A stretch of DNA of 64,000 nucleotides, from NCBI GenBank assembly GCA_019925095.2, contig CM034411.1, positions 9,508,001 to 9,572,000 on the forward strand, given 5' to 3'. Source of the stretch: Dendrolimus kikuchii (Eukaryota; Arthropoda; Insecta; Lepidoptera; Lasiocampidae). The notes under the pieces were generated by a model that saw only the letters and a list, made by a program, of their open reading frames with translations, was not told where the DNA came from and did no database searches. The translations under genes were made by a program, and so were the position numbers. Below, piece by piece: positions 32,832 to 44,224 of the stretch (position 1 is its first letter; every line of letters begins with the position of its first letter).

Positions 32832-33082
32832 CGACGGCCTCTGTGGTTGAGCGGGCTAAATCTTAGCCGGCCGAGCTCGCTGGAACCCAGAGGCTCCGGG
32901 TTCGATTCCTGGCATAGTAAATTTCGGAAACGAACATTCTGTTATTTACTATGGTCTGGGTGTCTGGGATTAACCCCAGAGTGATACATTGTATATTACT
33001 CATAACACAAGCGTAACTTGCTTAGCTTGGGAATATACAATATGTGTGTTTGTCAAAAAAATTAATTAATTAATTAATTAAA
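32832..33082 (+). mobile_element. SINE-1, full-length copy
   Basis: Box A TGGTTGAGCGG (32844-32854) and box B GGTTCGATTCC (32899-32909). Body as at 5776; tail of AATT repeats. It provides the empty-site reference for the Harbinger insertion at 50768. Confidence 0.9.
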
Positions 33083-33084
33083 TT

Positions 33085-33331
33085 AATATAAAGCTGAAGA
33101 GTTTGTTGGTTTGTTTGTTTGCTTGAACGCGCTAATCTCAGGAACTACTAGTCTGATTTGAAAAATGCTATCAGTATTAGATAGCCCATTCATCGAGGAA
33201 GGCTATAGGCTATATATCATCACGCTAAGACCAATAGGAGCGGAGCACCAATGAAGAATGTTTCAAAATCGGGGGTTTTTTTAAATTTTTTTTTACTATT
33301 CCACGCGGGCGAAGTCGCGGGCAGAATCTAG
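33085..33331 (+). mobile_element. Hel-B Helitron
   Basis: ATAAAGCTGAAGAGTTTGTT near the start, ending GAAGTCGCGGGCAGAATCTAG (CTAG at 33328-33331) then T. The terminal TC is lost at the junction with the SINE-1 tail. Confidence 0.8.
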
Positions 33332-33430
33332 TATACTATATAGGCTGTGCACAAGACTGATTCACGTTACAGGTAAGTTGTTAGACGATGATATGGAATT
33401 ATTGCATACGGGTTTCTTGTTAATTGAAAA

Positions 33431-33680
33431 CTAGCTTCTGCCTGCGACTTCGTCCGCGTGGAATAGTAAAAAAATTATGTAAAAAAAACCCTCCCGATTT
33501 TGAAAAATTCTTCATTGGTGATCCGCTCCTATTGGTCTTACCATGATAGTATATAGCCTATAGCCTTTCTAGATAAATGGGCTATCTAATACTGAAAGAA
33601 TTTTTCAAATCATACCAGTAGTTCCTGAGATCAGCGCGTTCAAACAAAAAAACTATTCAGCTTTATATATTAGTATAAGA
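33431..33680 (-). mobile_element. Hel-B Helitron, intact ends
   Basis: Minus-strand TCTTATACTAATATATAAAG (33680 side, A before) to CTAG (33434-33431, T after). It faces the + copy 100 bp away and forms a large inverted pair. Confidence 0.85.
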
Positions 33681-34359
33681 TAAATTGTGTGTTTATAATG
33701 ATGCCCAGCGAAGTGGGCATGGATCAGCTAGTACAACTATATATCGATACAACTAAATGTTGATAACTACATATGTATAGCAAAAAATTGAAGCTCACGC
33801 CGCGAAGGGATGAAAGGGGAAGATAGCAAACAATCAGCCCTGATCATATCTCGCTATGTTACGTTGTCATATCGTATCAGCTATGTACGTGTAAGCGCCA
33901 TACGTGCCCCGAGACGTGTCAGTTATCATTACGTGCCGAGAGGGCATAGGGCATATAAAACATTTACCTCATATGATATATGTACGATTGGCACGTCATG
34001 ATTGGAATTATAATAATAATTCTTTATTGAAGTTTCCACCTTAACTTCGGGAATCTTCTTGTAAGTATGAAATAGCTCTATCAGAAGATTCCACTTTTCA
34101 CGTTATGATAAGCAATAGCTACCAGAAATTTATATATCTATTACAGGGAACTTTTATTTATTTATTTAGTTTGTTTGGGAAACATACAATAATTAATATT
34201 CTTAAATAAAATAATGTTTATTTGGAGTTATTTAAAATAGAAATTAAAGTTTTTATTAGTTTTTTATAATATATAAATTAAATTAAACTATAAAAAAGAA
34301 ACCTAAAATTATAAACTAGAACTAAATAATAAAAAAGAGGACGTAATTATAGATAGAAT
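33681..34359. other. Unassigned DNA with a possible LINE tail
   Basis: 34020-34110 (TTCTTTATTGAAGTTTCC...) could be the reverse of an AATAAAG-type tail. The rest is not recognised. Confidence 0.35.
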
Positions 34360-34505
34360 ATTGGTCCCAAACCACTGTCACTTACGGGGAACGTTCCCTA
34401 AAGGCTGGCGGCGTTACCACGTTGAATAACAATACTAAGACTTTGAGCAAAATAGACGCCAGCCTTTTGGGCCCGTGAGAGGTCTACCAAACGTTCTTAA
34501 ATGTA
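34360..34505 (-). pseudogene. LINE-N remnant
   Basis: CCACTGTCACTTACGGGGAA, GGCTGGCGGCGTTACCACG and GACGCCAGCCTTTTGGGCCC parallel 60372-60490 in reverse. Too broken to read as protein. Confidence 0.6.
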
Positions 34506-34749
34506 AAACACAAAATTAATACATATATCAAACAAGTTTCCACTAAAAATAATTTATATAATAAAAATAAAGGATCAAATATTTGCGCGTTATGTGTAAG
34601 TCTGTGTGTGTGTGTTTGATTTTTAAATATGTGCATCGAATATTAGAGATGAATTTAATCAACATTTCTGTTTCATTATATGTTTTAAATTTTAACCATT
34701 TCAAAACAGCCACTTTACAATTATAGTAGTTCATGGGATATATATCTAT

Positions 34750-35265
34750 ATATTAATACGTGAAGCAAAAACACAGCAAAAACTTTGTACTACTTATTAT
34801 TAAAATTGTGCAGACGGAGGAGTATGAAATTTCGCACACTTGGAGTACTTTTTACTCTGAGACTAAAGCCGAATTAGTCTACTCCTTGTTTACTCCACGT
34901 TTATTAATACTGATGTTGGTTACTACTGAGATAATACTAGAAGTAAAGTTGATATAGGTTTACTCCATGTTTATTAATAAGACGGTTATAGTTTAGATAG
35001 AGAAGGAGTGCAGAATGCTAATTTTTTTTTTTACATTATGCATAATAAATACATTAAATCAATAAAAAAACATTATGCACACTACCATGTATTTGACACA
35101 TATATACTCTTTTGTTTATTGTTAAAGTCAAGTTAACAGTGTAGCTTTGGCGAAATCTATGATTATAGATAAATACAGAAACAGAACCTCAATAAAGTTC
35201 AAACGTATAATTTAAATTAATTATTATGGTCGAATTTCGACCACGGGCGATCAATAGTTTAGTTC
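34750..35265 (+). mobile_element. Helitron-like repeat, partner of 2066-2450
   Basis: GAGTATGAAATTTCGCACAC, CATTATGCACACTACCATGT and GGTCGAATTTCGACCACGGG are the reverse complement of the first copy. The terminal CTAG is decayed to ATAG near 35251. Confidence 0.55.
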
Positions 35266-35519
35266 GTTGTGTATTCTTTTATATATAAGTTTAAATTGTC
35301 GTTCGCACTGACGAGAAGCAAATGTAGTTTTTTTAATATGATTTAGTATTCTAATTAATAATAATTAGAATGCTAACTCATATTACAAAATTAGGAATTA
35401 ATAATATTTTTTAGGGTTCCGGAGTCATTTTAGTAAATGTCTCCAGCTTGTCTGTGTGCCCTTTTCTGCGTTAGTATGTATGTCACAATGTTTATCGGTG
35501 CAGGAACGGAGAAAGAAAA

Positions 35520-35790
35520 AACGAAAAAGAAAAAAATCTTTTTTTGAAGAAATAGCGACTTAATTACACTCCTTATACATTATTATACATAGAGCATATT
35601 TTGAGAATTTGTACGCCGCATTTCCAGCAAACAAGGTTTGCACTCAGCATATTGCTGTGCCGGAATTATATCCGACACAACGCTGATTTTCAGTGCAAAC
35701 CTTCCTTTTGACGTAAGACCGAAACAACCCAATTTTGTTAAATAATAATTAATAAAACTAATTCTACTTATGTAATATTTAATTAGCAAA
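35520..35790 (-). mobile_element. Retroelement tail B
   Basis: Nearly the same as 32340-32580 over GCACTCAGCATATTGCTGTG and GGAATTATATCCGACACAAC. The frame 35583-35789 lies inside. Confidence 0.6.
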
Positions 35791-35844
35791 TCAATTTTTT
35801 TTTTTTAATAAAACTAACAAGGATAAAAGGATAAAATTTTAATT

Positions 35845-36060
35845 ACATAACAATTCACAGCCAGGTGGTGGGCATTTGGCCGTCTGGATGGCTACCACTC
35901 CTGGTCTAGAGTTTGCCGCCATAAGCACCTTGATTTGTGTTCCGGCACTAGTTGACTTTACTAAAATTCGTTCAGCAGTTTTAACGTAATACTTTGACAG
36001 ATAGACAAAAATTCTTAAAAGTTGCTTATTCGTTATCTGCTAGTCCCTACTCTACTCTAG
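35845..36060 (-). mobile_element. GGCAGACGG repeat fragment joined to a Hel-G 5' fragment
   Basis: 35845-35952 is the reverse of the repeat's 3' half (CACAGCCAGGTGGTGGGC). 35953-36060 (TTCGTTCAGCAGTTTTAACG, AGATAGACAAAAATTC, TCTGCTAGTCC) resembles the Hel-G segment at 29335-29415. Confidence 0.5.
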
Positions 36061-36080
36061 AGATATATTATAATATAGAC

Positions 36081-36359
36081 ATACATACATACATACATAC
36101 ATAACTTCACGCCAGTTCCCTTGCGGGGTAGGCACGAACAACAGAGCGCCATTTAGGCCCATTCTTACACACCTCACTTGCTTCTTTGACATTCATAACT
36201 CTTGTCATGCATACTCGTCTGTTCTTAAGGCTCCTGACATCACCCTCCGCTAGTACACGACCAATTTGATCATGGAAGGTGTGTCGTGGCCTACCACGAC
36301 TTCTGCATCCATCCACTTTTGCATTGTATATCTGTTTAGTCATTCTTTCATCATCATTC
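36081..36359 (-). mobile_element. LINE-Q copy with 12-bp target duplication
   Basis: TATAATATAGAC flanks it at 36069-36080 and 36360-36371. (ATAC)n at the left is the 3' tail. The minus frame 36343-36107 reads MTKQIYNAKVDGCRSRGRPR, HDQIGRVLAEGDVRSLKNRR and ends AYPARELA plus stop. The C-terminal frame is intact, so this copy is relatively young. Confidence 0.92.
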
Positions 36360-36460
36360 TATAATATAGACGTGACGTCTATATTTATTACTAGGTTATG
36401 TCCGCGACTTCGTCCACGCTTGACTTGAAATTCCCGCGGTATTCCCGCGACACAAAGTAC

Positions 36461-36687
36461 TGTAAAGATTAACCTCCTTAGTTGTCATATATATTAATAG
36501 ATATAATGTTTTTTAATTAAAATCGTAGAACACCTACCAAAACAAGAGAAGACAGTATTGTATTGGGCCGCGAGCAGAACACATCTCATGTAAAAGTGTC
36601 TCGATTGCGAATACAAACTTATATTCTAAACCAGTCTTTCATTCGAAGATAGAGATCCCGGTCAGCTGGAAACTGCTGGCCGTTACA
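36461..36687. mobile_element. Solo LTR-like insertion, 227 bp (family LTR-2)
   Basis: TGTAAAGATT...GGCCGTTACA, TG...CA ends, flanked by GTAC at 36457-36460 and 36688-36691. The Hel-D sequence rejoins across it (AAAGTAC / CGCAGCATTT). A 5-bp AGTAC reading is also possible with TG...AC ends. Unrelated to LTR-1 in sequence. No retroviral-type genes present. Confidence 0.72.
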
Positions 36688-37106
36688 GTACCGCAGCATT
36701 TAAAAAAGAATGTAAGCTATCGTTTTAGTGAAAACTGTGTCGGAATAAGTTAATTTTTATGCAACAACGACAAATCGCTCCCGGGAGTATTCCCTCGGGA
36801 TTCTCAGAATAAAAATTATTACACATTTTATTACGTAGGTAAAATTTAACATCGACCATTGGAAAACCACATTTGAATTCGATTTTTTTTATCTGGCCAT
36901 TTTAAATCATTCCCAGTATAAAAAGTAGCGCAGAGTTTAAGTTTTAGAATTTGCTGTCGATCAGCGAAATTCGTATCGAAGTCGACCCGAAATAGTTTTT
37001 ACGTGATTCCTGGACAAACAGACAAACAACTGTTTGTCTGTATAAACCGGCAAACAGACAAAAAGTAAAAAAAATTTGCATCTTGTTCTCCACAGTTTAT
37101 ATAGTT

Positions 37107-37533
37107 AGTTCGTTCGTCGTCCTCAGCCATTTGCAGTCCACTGCTGGATGTAGGCCTCTGATTTCCTCATCTAGCGCCTACCGGCGACCTTGCACAGGTC
37201 GTCGGTCCATCGGGCTGGAGGGCGTCCGGCACTACGTTTACCGTACCGTAAACTACCCCGTTACCGAGACGTGAGCTCAACTCCCAAAACTTGTCTGTTC
37301 CATAGGCCATCGGTCTTGCGATAGACGTGACCGACCCACTGCCACTTCAACTTGCTAATTTTGCGAGCTATCTCGGTTACCTTGGTTCTCTTACGGATAT
37401 CCTCATTTCTAATTTTATCTATAAGAGAAATACCCAACATAGCTTGCTCCATAGCCCGTTGAGCGACTTGGAACTTGTGGACCAATTGTGCCGTCAGAAT
37501 CCATGTCGCGGCCCCGTAGGTCAGGACGGGGAG
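37107..37533 (-). pseudogene. RTE ORF2 fragment inserted in Hel-D
   Basis: The minus frame 37554-37261 reads LPVLTYGAATWILTAQLVHK, MEQAMLGISLIDKIRNEDIR, TKVTEIARKISKLKWQWVGH and KTDGLWNRQVLGVEL. The RTE tail follows (CATCCAGCAGTGGACTGCAA). A (TAGT)(TCGT)n tail marks the 3' junction. About 30 bp of the Helitron target are missing relative to 18570-18600. Confidence 0.85.
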
Positions 37534-37579
37534 GACAATGTACACACAAGGCATTTTTAGGATTTTATAATATTATAGA

Positions 37580-38387
37580 TTTAAACTAACGCAATTCGTT
37601 TACATTATTAATATTTAAAAGTGTTTTACGAATACATTTTATTAAACAACTTAAAAAAAACAAACCATTTCAAATTGTAACAATTTTCAAATATTGATAT
37701 GAAACAAAAGTTTTTACTGCCCTTATTGAACTTTCTGCTAACTCTGGATCATAAAATGCTTTTACAGATTCGACCTTATCACGTGGAGTTAGAGTTGAGA
37801 TTGTATTAAGGCCGGTTCACCGTTAACAGGGTTTGAACAGTGCCTTATGCGGAAACCGTTTGTCGCAATGCGATCTTCTTTGGCGCTTTTACTTTTGCTG
37901 ACATTATTATTACGAGTGTCTTTATTTCCTAAGCGACTTCATAAAAGAAAGTTTGCAACTTATCATGATTTTTACTACGACATTTCTTGCGGTTCATCCT
38001 ACAATAACACCTCCCTTTATTTTTTGACTTAAGTTTAGAGTTATGTAGTTAGTTTGAAAAATACGAAATCCGTATAAAAACGCCTCTTGTTTTTAAAGTG
38101 AAACTTCTTTAGAATCGTTGTGTTTTGAAACTGACACTGAAAAGAGATAAACACATAAATCTATAGGACTAATCCTGCGAGAGAATGAGATAGAATACAT
38201 TATATTTAATAATTTAAACACTATGCTCATACAGATAGAGTTGGAAATGTTTTGAAGATTTTCGTTAATAATTCAAATTTCGAGTTTTAAAGCTTAAATA
38301 TATTATAACGATATCATATATGAAATGTGACGTCACGAAATTTAGAATTCCTTCCACCTCTTGTCCCACTTTGTTTCACTTCTGCTG
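37580..38387. other. Unassigned AT-rich DNA
   Basis: No convincing feature. The frame 37847-38032 is short and motif-free. Confidence 0.5.
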
Positions 38388-38462
38388 CGTGTGAACTGCA
38401 CGATAAGCGGCCCTATCGCTTTAAGCGATCTCTTCCAGGCGACCTACCTTAAGGAATATTTT
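38388..38462 (-). mobile_element. CR1-tail hairpin fragment
   Basis: GCGGCCCTATCGCTTTAAGC then GATCTCTTCCAGGCGACC. Confidence 0.6.
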
Positions 38463-38580
38463 AACCTAATCTGGCGATGTAGGTGGGGCGGATTATTAGA
38501 TAGATCTTAAACAGACATACTTAAACTACATATTTTATATACGAAATACACGTACTTAAATTATTTTATAAATGAAATAC

Positions 38581-38849
38581 ATACATACATACATAACTTC
38601 ACGCCAGTTCCCTTGCGGGGTAGGTACGAGCAACAGAGCGCCATTCAGGCTTATTTTTACACACCTCACTTGCTTCTCTGACATTCATAACTCTTGTCAT
38701 GCACGCTCATCTGTTCTTAAGGCTCCTGACATCACCTTCTGCTAGTACACGATCAATTTGATCATGGAAGGTGTGTCGTGGCCTTCCACGATTTCTGCAT
38801 CCATCCACTTTTGCATTGTATATCTGTTTAGTCATTCTTTCATCATGCA
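38581..38849 (-). mobile_element. LINE-Q copy with imperfect 12-bp target duplication
   Basis: TAAATGAAATAC at 38569-38580 and TAAATTAAATAC at 38850-38861 (11 of 12). Same content as 36081-36359 with (ATAC)n at the 3' side, several substitutions and a broken frame. Confidence 0.88.
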
Positions 38850-39339
38850 TAAATTAAATACAATACTCTATAATTTATTTGAAGAAGCCTTCATATTTTA
38901 GGCTTAATCCTAAACAATTTTAAACAATATTCTGGCTTCATAGGACAACGGTGAGGCCAAGATACTGTTCAAGATACCTAAATTGTAGGTTATCTTTCCT
39001 TTGTCACGTCTCTATGGCTCGACATATGCTTTCTTAAATTTCTTCGTTTATAACTTCTTCTTGGGATAAAAGCAGGATGTTGTAATCTACTTACATATAT
39101 GCCGCTTCATGAAACTATAGTGAAAATGTGAAAAACATCAAAATTAGAGGTGGCGATTTTTTTGACAAATTTGTGATAAGCGGAGCTTTGTAGATAAGCG
39201 GAGGATGAAAATTTTTAGTACATCAAGTATCTCTACAAACTTCATAAGCATTATAATCATGTTTCTTAAAATCTTTAATTTTGATTAACATGCGAGGCGG
39301 TATTTTCTGCTAAAGTAATAAAATTAAATTGTAACAGTG

Positions 39340-39665
39340 TAGTTAGTTCTTTTTATTTTTAGATTTTTTGTGTTCGTTTGTTTGTTTGGGATTCACGTAA
39401 AAACCATTTCAGGCCGATTTCGATGAGGTTTTCGCTGATCGATTCGAAGTCCCGGACTTAAAATCTGGGGTATTTTATATCCCCCGGGAATCCCACGAGA
39501 ATTTTCTTGGAAGCGGTTTAAAGCGTCCCGGTTGAAACATTACGGATTACGATGTAATATATTCAGTAATCGACAGCAAATCCTCTGTCATAAAATCTGT
39601 GATACGTTATGTCCCGGGAATGCAGCAGGATTTTTTTCGGGAGTGGTTTAAAATTTTTAGGACAG
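39340..39665 (+). mobile_element. Hel-D-like remnant
   Basis: GGGATTCACGTAAAAACC, CGATTTCGATGAGGTTTTCG and TATGTCCCGGGAATGCAGCA are Hel-D internal blocks in + orientation. No CTAG end. Confidence 0.6.
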
Positions 39666-41764
39666 CTATAAATTAGCTTCTTCTTCTTGAATCCTACTTG
39701 TAAATAAATTAATATATGTAATTAAGTGTAAAGTGCGAAAGTATCCCGAGACTGTGAAAAACTACTTGAAGAGATACTTTCTTCATTTAAGGGAATATAG
39801 ATTATAGAAGTAGAATCGATAATTTTATTAATAATTTTTATTTTTATTTATTTCAATTTAAGACGTAGGTAATCTACATGATTGGATACCTGATTGGATA
39901 CCATGATTGGGTTACATGTTGAATAAATACTCATAAATGAATACTAACGGTAAAAATAAACTTTGTGAGAAAAATGTGCATCTAAGTTACATATACGTGT
40001 AACCCGCCAATACACCGCTGACAATTATAATATGCTGACGAGATATCCAGCATAAATTAAACATGTATTGTTTTCGATTACAATAAAAAATAAAAAAAAA
40101 CCAAATCACTATTAGCCGCTTCCTACATCTTACTATTCATACACTTGCCCTACCAGCGGTTGGATTTTGAGATTACTTTTACGAACTAACTAAGTGCTGC
40201 GGCTCACTGACCCAAGATGAGTCCTGGCCTACGAAATGAGAATACTCCACTTCTCCCTGTTCAGCACTGTCTCCTGCCAGTCATCGGCATGAAGCTCGTT
40301 ACTTACTTGCACGAAGCTTATATAAATTTTAATCGATTGTACGGCAAACCAATGGTCGAATTCAGCAAATATAGTAACCCGCCATAAATAAAGAGCGTAG
40401 TTTGATTAAAACAACAGAAACGTAAAATTCGTCGCACAGAAATTAACTTAAAAACCATATAAAAAAATACTACGCGTGTGAAATAATACTTTTAAATCAC
40501 GCAAATATTCGTTAGGCTCAATAGCACACCAAACTGACTGAAAGGAATACATTTAAGGAAAATTAAAGAAAAACCAACTTTATTGTATGAGGCATATAGT
40601 TTAAAATCGCATGCACAGCACTGAGAATTTATGCACAGGAATTTTGATCTAATTCCGAAGGTTGAAAGTAGAAAATCTATTGCAGATACTAAAACCGTAT
40701 ATCCCGAATGCAATTAGTATCGTACAATGCAGATGTTTTAAAATTTTGATATTTACTCACCGTCAGTCGTTGTTATATTCATCTTTGGAAGATAAAACTT
40801 TTCTTAATTAAAAAAAAATTGACACAGAGTCTCAAAAAGTTCACACACAAGCGTTCGAAATTTAAAGTCTTTGCACTTTATTGCATTCACCGACCACAGT
40901 CAATCAAAGTTTACACATTAAGATGATTCTTTGAAAGTAGAACGTCACAAATGTCAAGTATTGGCGCGAACACTTGACAGATGGGTGATTGATTCCCGCT
41001 TTTGAAAGTCTTCTACATGAATCAACACTGCTAACACTTAGATTTCAAGAGATAAGATATTTTTAGACGAAGATTAAGTGAGAAGATGCTACTTTGGTAG
41101 CAATCGGAGGGTTTTTGATAGTGTAACGACAAAACAAATAGTCCGGAATGAGTGAACCTCAGACATGCGCAGTCGGGAATGCCGTATGCGTATATTGTTA
41201 AGCTGTGGTTACTGGCAGGCTTCGTTTTGATTTTATTTTTTGATAAGAATGAAATATTTGAAATATATCATAAATAAGCGGTAGTTACTATTGTTTTATC
41301 GTTAATCAGATTACTATGTTGTTTTTAGGTAGTCGAACACCTTTTTAATTATTTTTTTTAAATTATTGTTTGTGTATAAACTTTTTAGAACGTGCTATTT
41401 TTTACAATTTAAATTTTATAATATCCTGAGATAATTTTATATTTGTTGTCATAATATAGTTTCATTGATTTCGCTATATTTAAACCCGCTAACCTATATA
41501 CTTTTAGCTTAGTGATGCCTAATAGGACTGACATGTCCTTGTGGATAAAAATCCCGAAAAAATAAAGACCATATCACCTTCTAATAATAAAAAATAATAA
41601 TAGAAAAAAGCGTGAGACTTCAGGAACAGTACGAGTTATAAACGAACATTGTTTTTGTTATTTAGCTGCAGAACTGTATGTAAATAAGTATTTTATTGAA
41701 AATATGTAATAACAATAACCACTCAATGGATTTTGTTTAGACTAATTTCGGTTTTACTATTTTT
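39666..41764. other. Mostly unassigned; MITE-R piece at about 40112-40190
   Basis: TTAGCCGCTTCCTACATCTT belongs to MITE-R. The remaining 2 kb has no matching repeat in the window. The sequence at 40860-41210 looks single-copy. Confidence 0.4.
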
Positions 41765-42075
41765 ACAAGCTTTTATTTAACTTGCAATGGATGTACCTAT
41801 GTATGTAAGTATGTATGTATGTATATAAGTATTTATGTAAGTATGTATGTAAGTATGTATGTAAATATGTATGTACGTTCGGGTGGAATCTTGCAAGTAA
41901 AATTTGACTAACTTCTTGGTTTCAGATTGAGCTGAAATTTTGCACACATATGTATACCGCACGACAATGCAATAATATGGTACCATGGAGCTGATCTGAT
42001 GATGGAGTCGGCAGGTGGCCATAGGAACTCCTGTACTAAACAAGATAGACCCGTCGTGTTTGGGCTCGTTTTACT
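41765..42075 (-). repeat. Repeat J, copy 2, with expanded (ATAC)n
   Basis: Reverse complement of 8005-8224. The short CATA run of copy 1 is here about 90 bp of TATG/TAAG variants, which gives the His/Thr/Tyr-rich minus frame 42043-41777. Confidence 0.7.
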
Positions 42076-42649
42076 TGTCTTGTATTTAAAAACCTTTTTT
42101 AAAAAAGCTTATTCAATTCTATTTTATCGGTGTTTAGGGTTTCGTAGGAACCGGCCTTAAAAAAATATTCGGTCAATATGGAAGAAATTTAACAGGATAG
42201 CGTAGTCTATATGTTTTTGCAAAATATTGTAGAGAAACTATGAAAAAAAAATAAAAAATTGAGGGTTGGTTTTTTACAATGTACTAAGAAAGTCGTATGC
42301 AGTGTCGTTAGTCCTGACCTTGGAAAGTCATGTCTATGTTTTTCAATGTACTTTTATTCAATAGGCTTTAGAATACAAAGTCAAAAAAATAGTGCCCCCT
42401 CTCCTTAAGCTTTGAACTATAAAATAGAACATTTTGGAAAAATTTGAGGTTATAATATTACATTAATTATAACGAAAATTATTTTGAACATATATATATC
42501 TGTTAAGTAGTTTTTGAGACTTTGAGTATTTTTGATTAAATTGCTTTTTCATAGTTCCGTAGCCAAATGTCAAAAACAGATAACGTTTATCCCCCATTAC
42601 GCACTCTTGAGCCTATTTTAAACAGTCATTTCAGTTTCAAATTTGGATG
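42076..42649. other. Unassigned, old dispersed repeat
   Basis: ATTTTTGATTAAATTGCTTT and CCGTAGCCAAATG are shared loosely with 14.07 and 52.23 kb. No ends defined. Confidence 0.35.
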
Positions 42650-42785
42650 AATCAGCCAAAGCGATAACATAAACAAACTTTAATCATTCAATGTCATTGA
42701 ATACCTTCATGACCTTTCAGTTCTATTCATTTCAACCGAATTAATTTAATTTGGTTGATCCATCTAATATCTGCGTTAGTAAATG
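42650..42785 (-). mobile_element. MITE-P related half copy
   Basis: CAATGTCATTGAATACC, GACCTTTCAGTTCTATTCA and TTTAATTTGGTTGATCC match 4494-4705 in reverse. Confidence 0.5.
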
Positions 42786-43442
42786 TTCAAGAAAAGCTGC
42801 ATCAACTTTCATGTCTCATATGCAAGGAGATGAAACAATTAACCACTGGAGGTTTTTACTACCTCTGATTCCATTACCGAGATAGTTTTGTGTCATATAA
42901 CTATATAATTTCATTTATTAATAGAGCTATACATTTTATAATAGAAGTAATAAAATACACCACTCTTTATTGTACACCAACATGACAAAAAAAATCTAAC
43001 AAAAAAGAAACCAACTTCAAGAGTAAGTAAAAATATAAAATAATATTTTCTACAACATTTTGAAGTCGGTCCCAAGTTTTACTTGATACTTATAAATATT
43101 ACAATATTTTGGATAAGGTAAGGTACTCTGAATCGAACGCAAAAAAATCATTAAAATTGGTTTAGAAACAAAAAAGTTATGGCTGAAAATCCGCAAATAT
43201 TTCACATTTCAGCCTGATTTCAAGGACTTTTCTTCTATATCTTCGGAAGCGACAATCTGATAGTAATAAAATTTATATAGGACTTTTTCGAAGCTTTGTT
43301 GAATCGAACGCATCATCAATCATCAAAATCGGTTCTGCAACAACAAACTTACGGCTGAACATATACTTATATATATACACGACGAATTGATAACCTCCTC
43401 CTTTTTTAAAGTCGGCTAAAACACACGATAAACTTATACGAT
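42786..43442. other. Unassigned AT-rich DNA
   Basis: Contains two similar blocks (AATCGAACGCAAAAAAATCA near 43131 and GAATCGAACGCATCATCAAT near 43302), possibly an old duplication. Confidence 0.4.
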
Positions 43443-43533
43443 CTTATTCATAGAGTGTTAGAGTTAGTTTGAACGCTTCTTTAAGAAGCATAAAGAAGCG
43501 GTCAAACTTACTCTAACACTCCATGAATAAAAC
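43443..43533. mobile_element. Small foldback MITE, stem of about 40 bp
   Basis: TTATTCATAGAGTGTTAGAG at the left and its near-perfect reverse complement CTCTAACACTCCATGAATAA at the right, with only a few bases between arms (AAGAAGCATAAAG). Confidence 0.75.
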
Positions 43534-43550
43534 TGATATACTATAAGGTA

Positions 43551-43612
43551 GTAAAGGAGCGGCCTTATTGCTTATGCTTAATTCAATTTCTTCCAGGCAA
43601 CCTTTGGATGGA
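43551..43612 (-). mobile_element. CR1-tail fragment
   Basis: GCGGCCTTATTGCTTATGC and ATTTCTTCCAGGCAACC. Confidence 0.5.
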
Positions 43613-44029
43613 CAAGATCTAATTGCAAAGAAAGCGTTGGCGTGCAGTTGAACTAGATAACTAATACCTAAGTATAAATTTTTTTGATTGTATATATGTA
43701 GTTATAATAATAATATTTTTATAATAAAAAAATGTAAATATGGTAAGTATGAACTAAGCCGTACATCTGCAGCGAGGTAGGCCGGCTTGTACCGCGCAGG
43801 GGCTCCCGGCTCTTGAGATATTTATCCATCTCCGACGGGTGACGGATACCTGATTTACGGGCAGGTGTAATAAACATTTTATTTTATACAAAACACTGAT
43901 ATGACCAGTATGCTATTTCAAATAGGACGTATAATAATACTTAATTCTAAGTATGAATATAAAAATTAAATATTATTATATTTTTTATATAAATAAACTA
44001 TTAATTATAATTAAAGACATAAAGAGAGA

Positions 44030-44160
44030 CATATATATAACACTTTATTGCACACCAAAATATGCAATTACAAAAACAGACCATATTTACAATACTTTCT
44101 AGGCAATACAAAAGGCGTTCTTATCGCTCAAAGCAATCTCTTCCAGGCAACCTAAATCGA
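44030..44160 (-). mobile_element. CR1-tail, complete 3' end
   Basis: AACACTTTATTGCACACC (reverse of GGTGTGCAATAAAGTG) through ATCGCTCAAAGCAATCTCTT to CCAGGCAACC. Confidence 0.65.
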
Positions 44161-44224
44161 CTTATAACTATGACCTAGTACAGTGAAGGAAACTTAACTT
44201 AACGATAAATAGAATACTGAGCCT

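Larger units (their letters stand above)
36391..37579 (-). mobile_element. Hel-D Helitron carrying two insertions
   Basis: Ends CTAG (36394-36391, T after) and TC (37579-37578, A before) are intact on the minus strand. Compared with 18102-18645 it is interrupted at 36461-36687 by a solo LTR and at about 37107-37533 by an RTE fragment. Outside these the two copies align throughout. Confidence 0.85.

Noticed and set aside
36080..36104. Free-standing (CATA)n microsatellites here and at 6570, 19000, 30076 and 38580
   Set aside because: All are the 3' tails of LINE-Q copies with target duplications, so they are not reported separately.
40492..40713. Small Cys-containing protein on the minus strand
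   Set aside because: No motif, no signal peptide pattern I trust, and no homologous copy; the length is within chance for AT-rich DNA.
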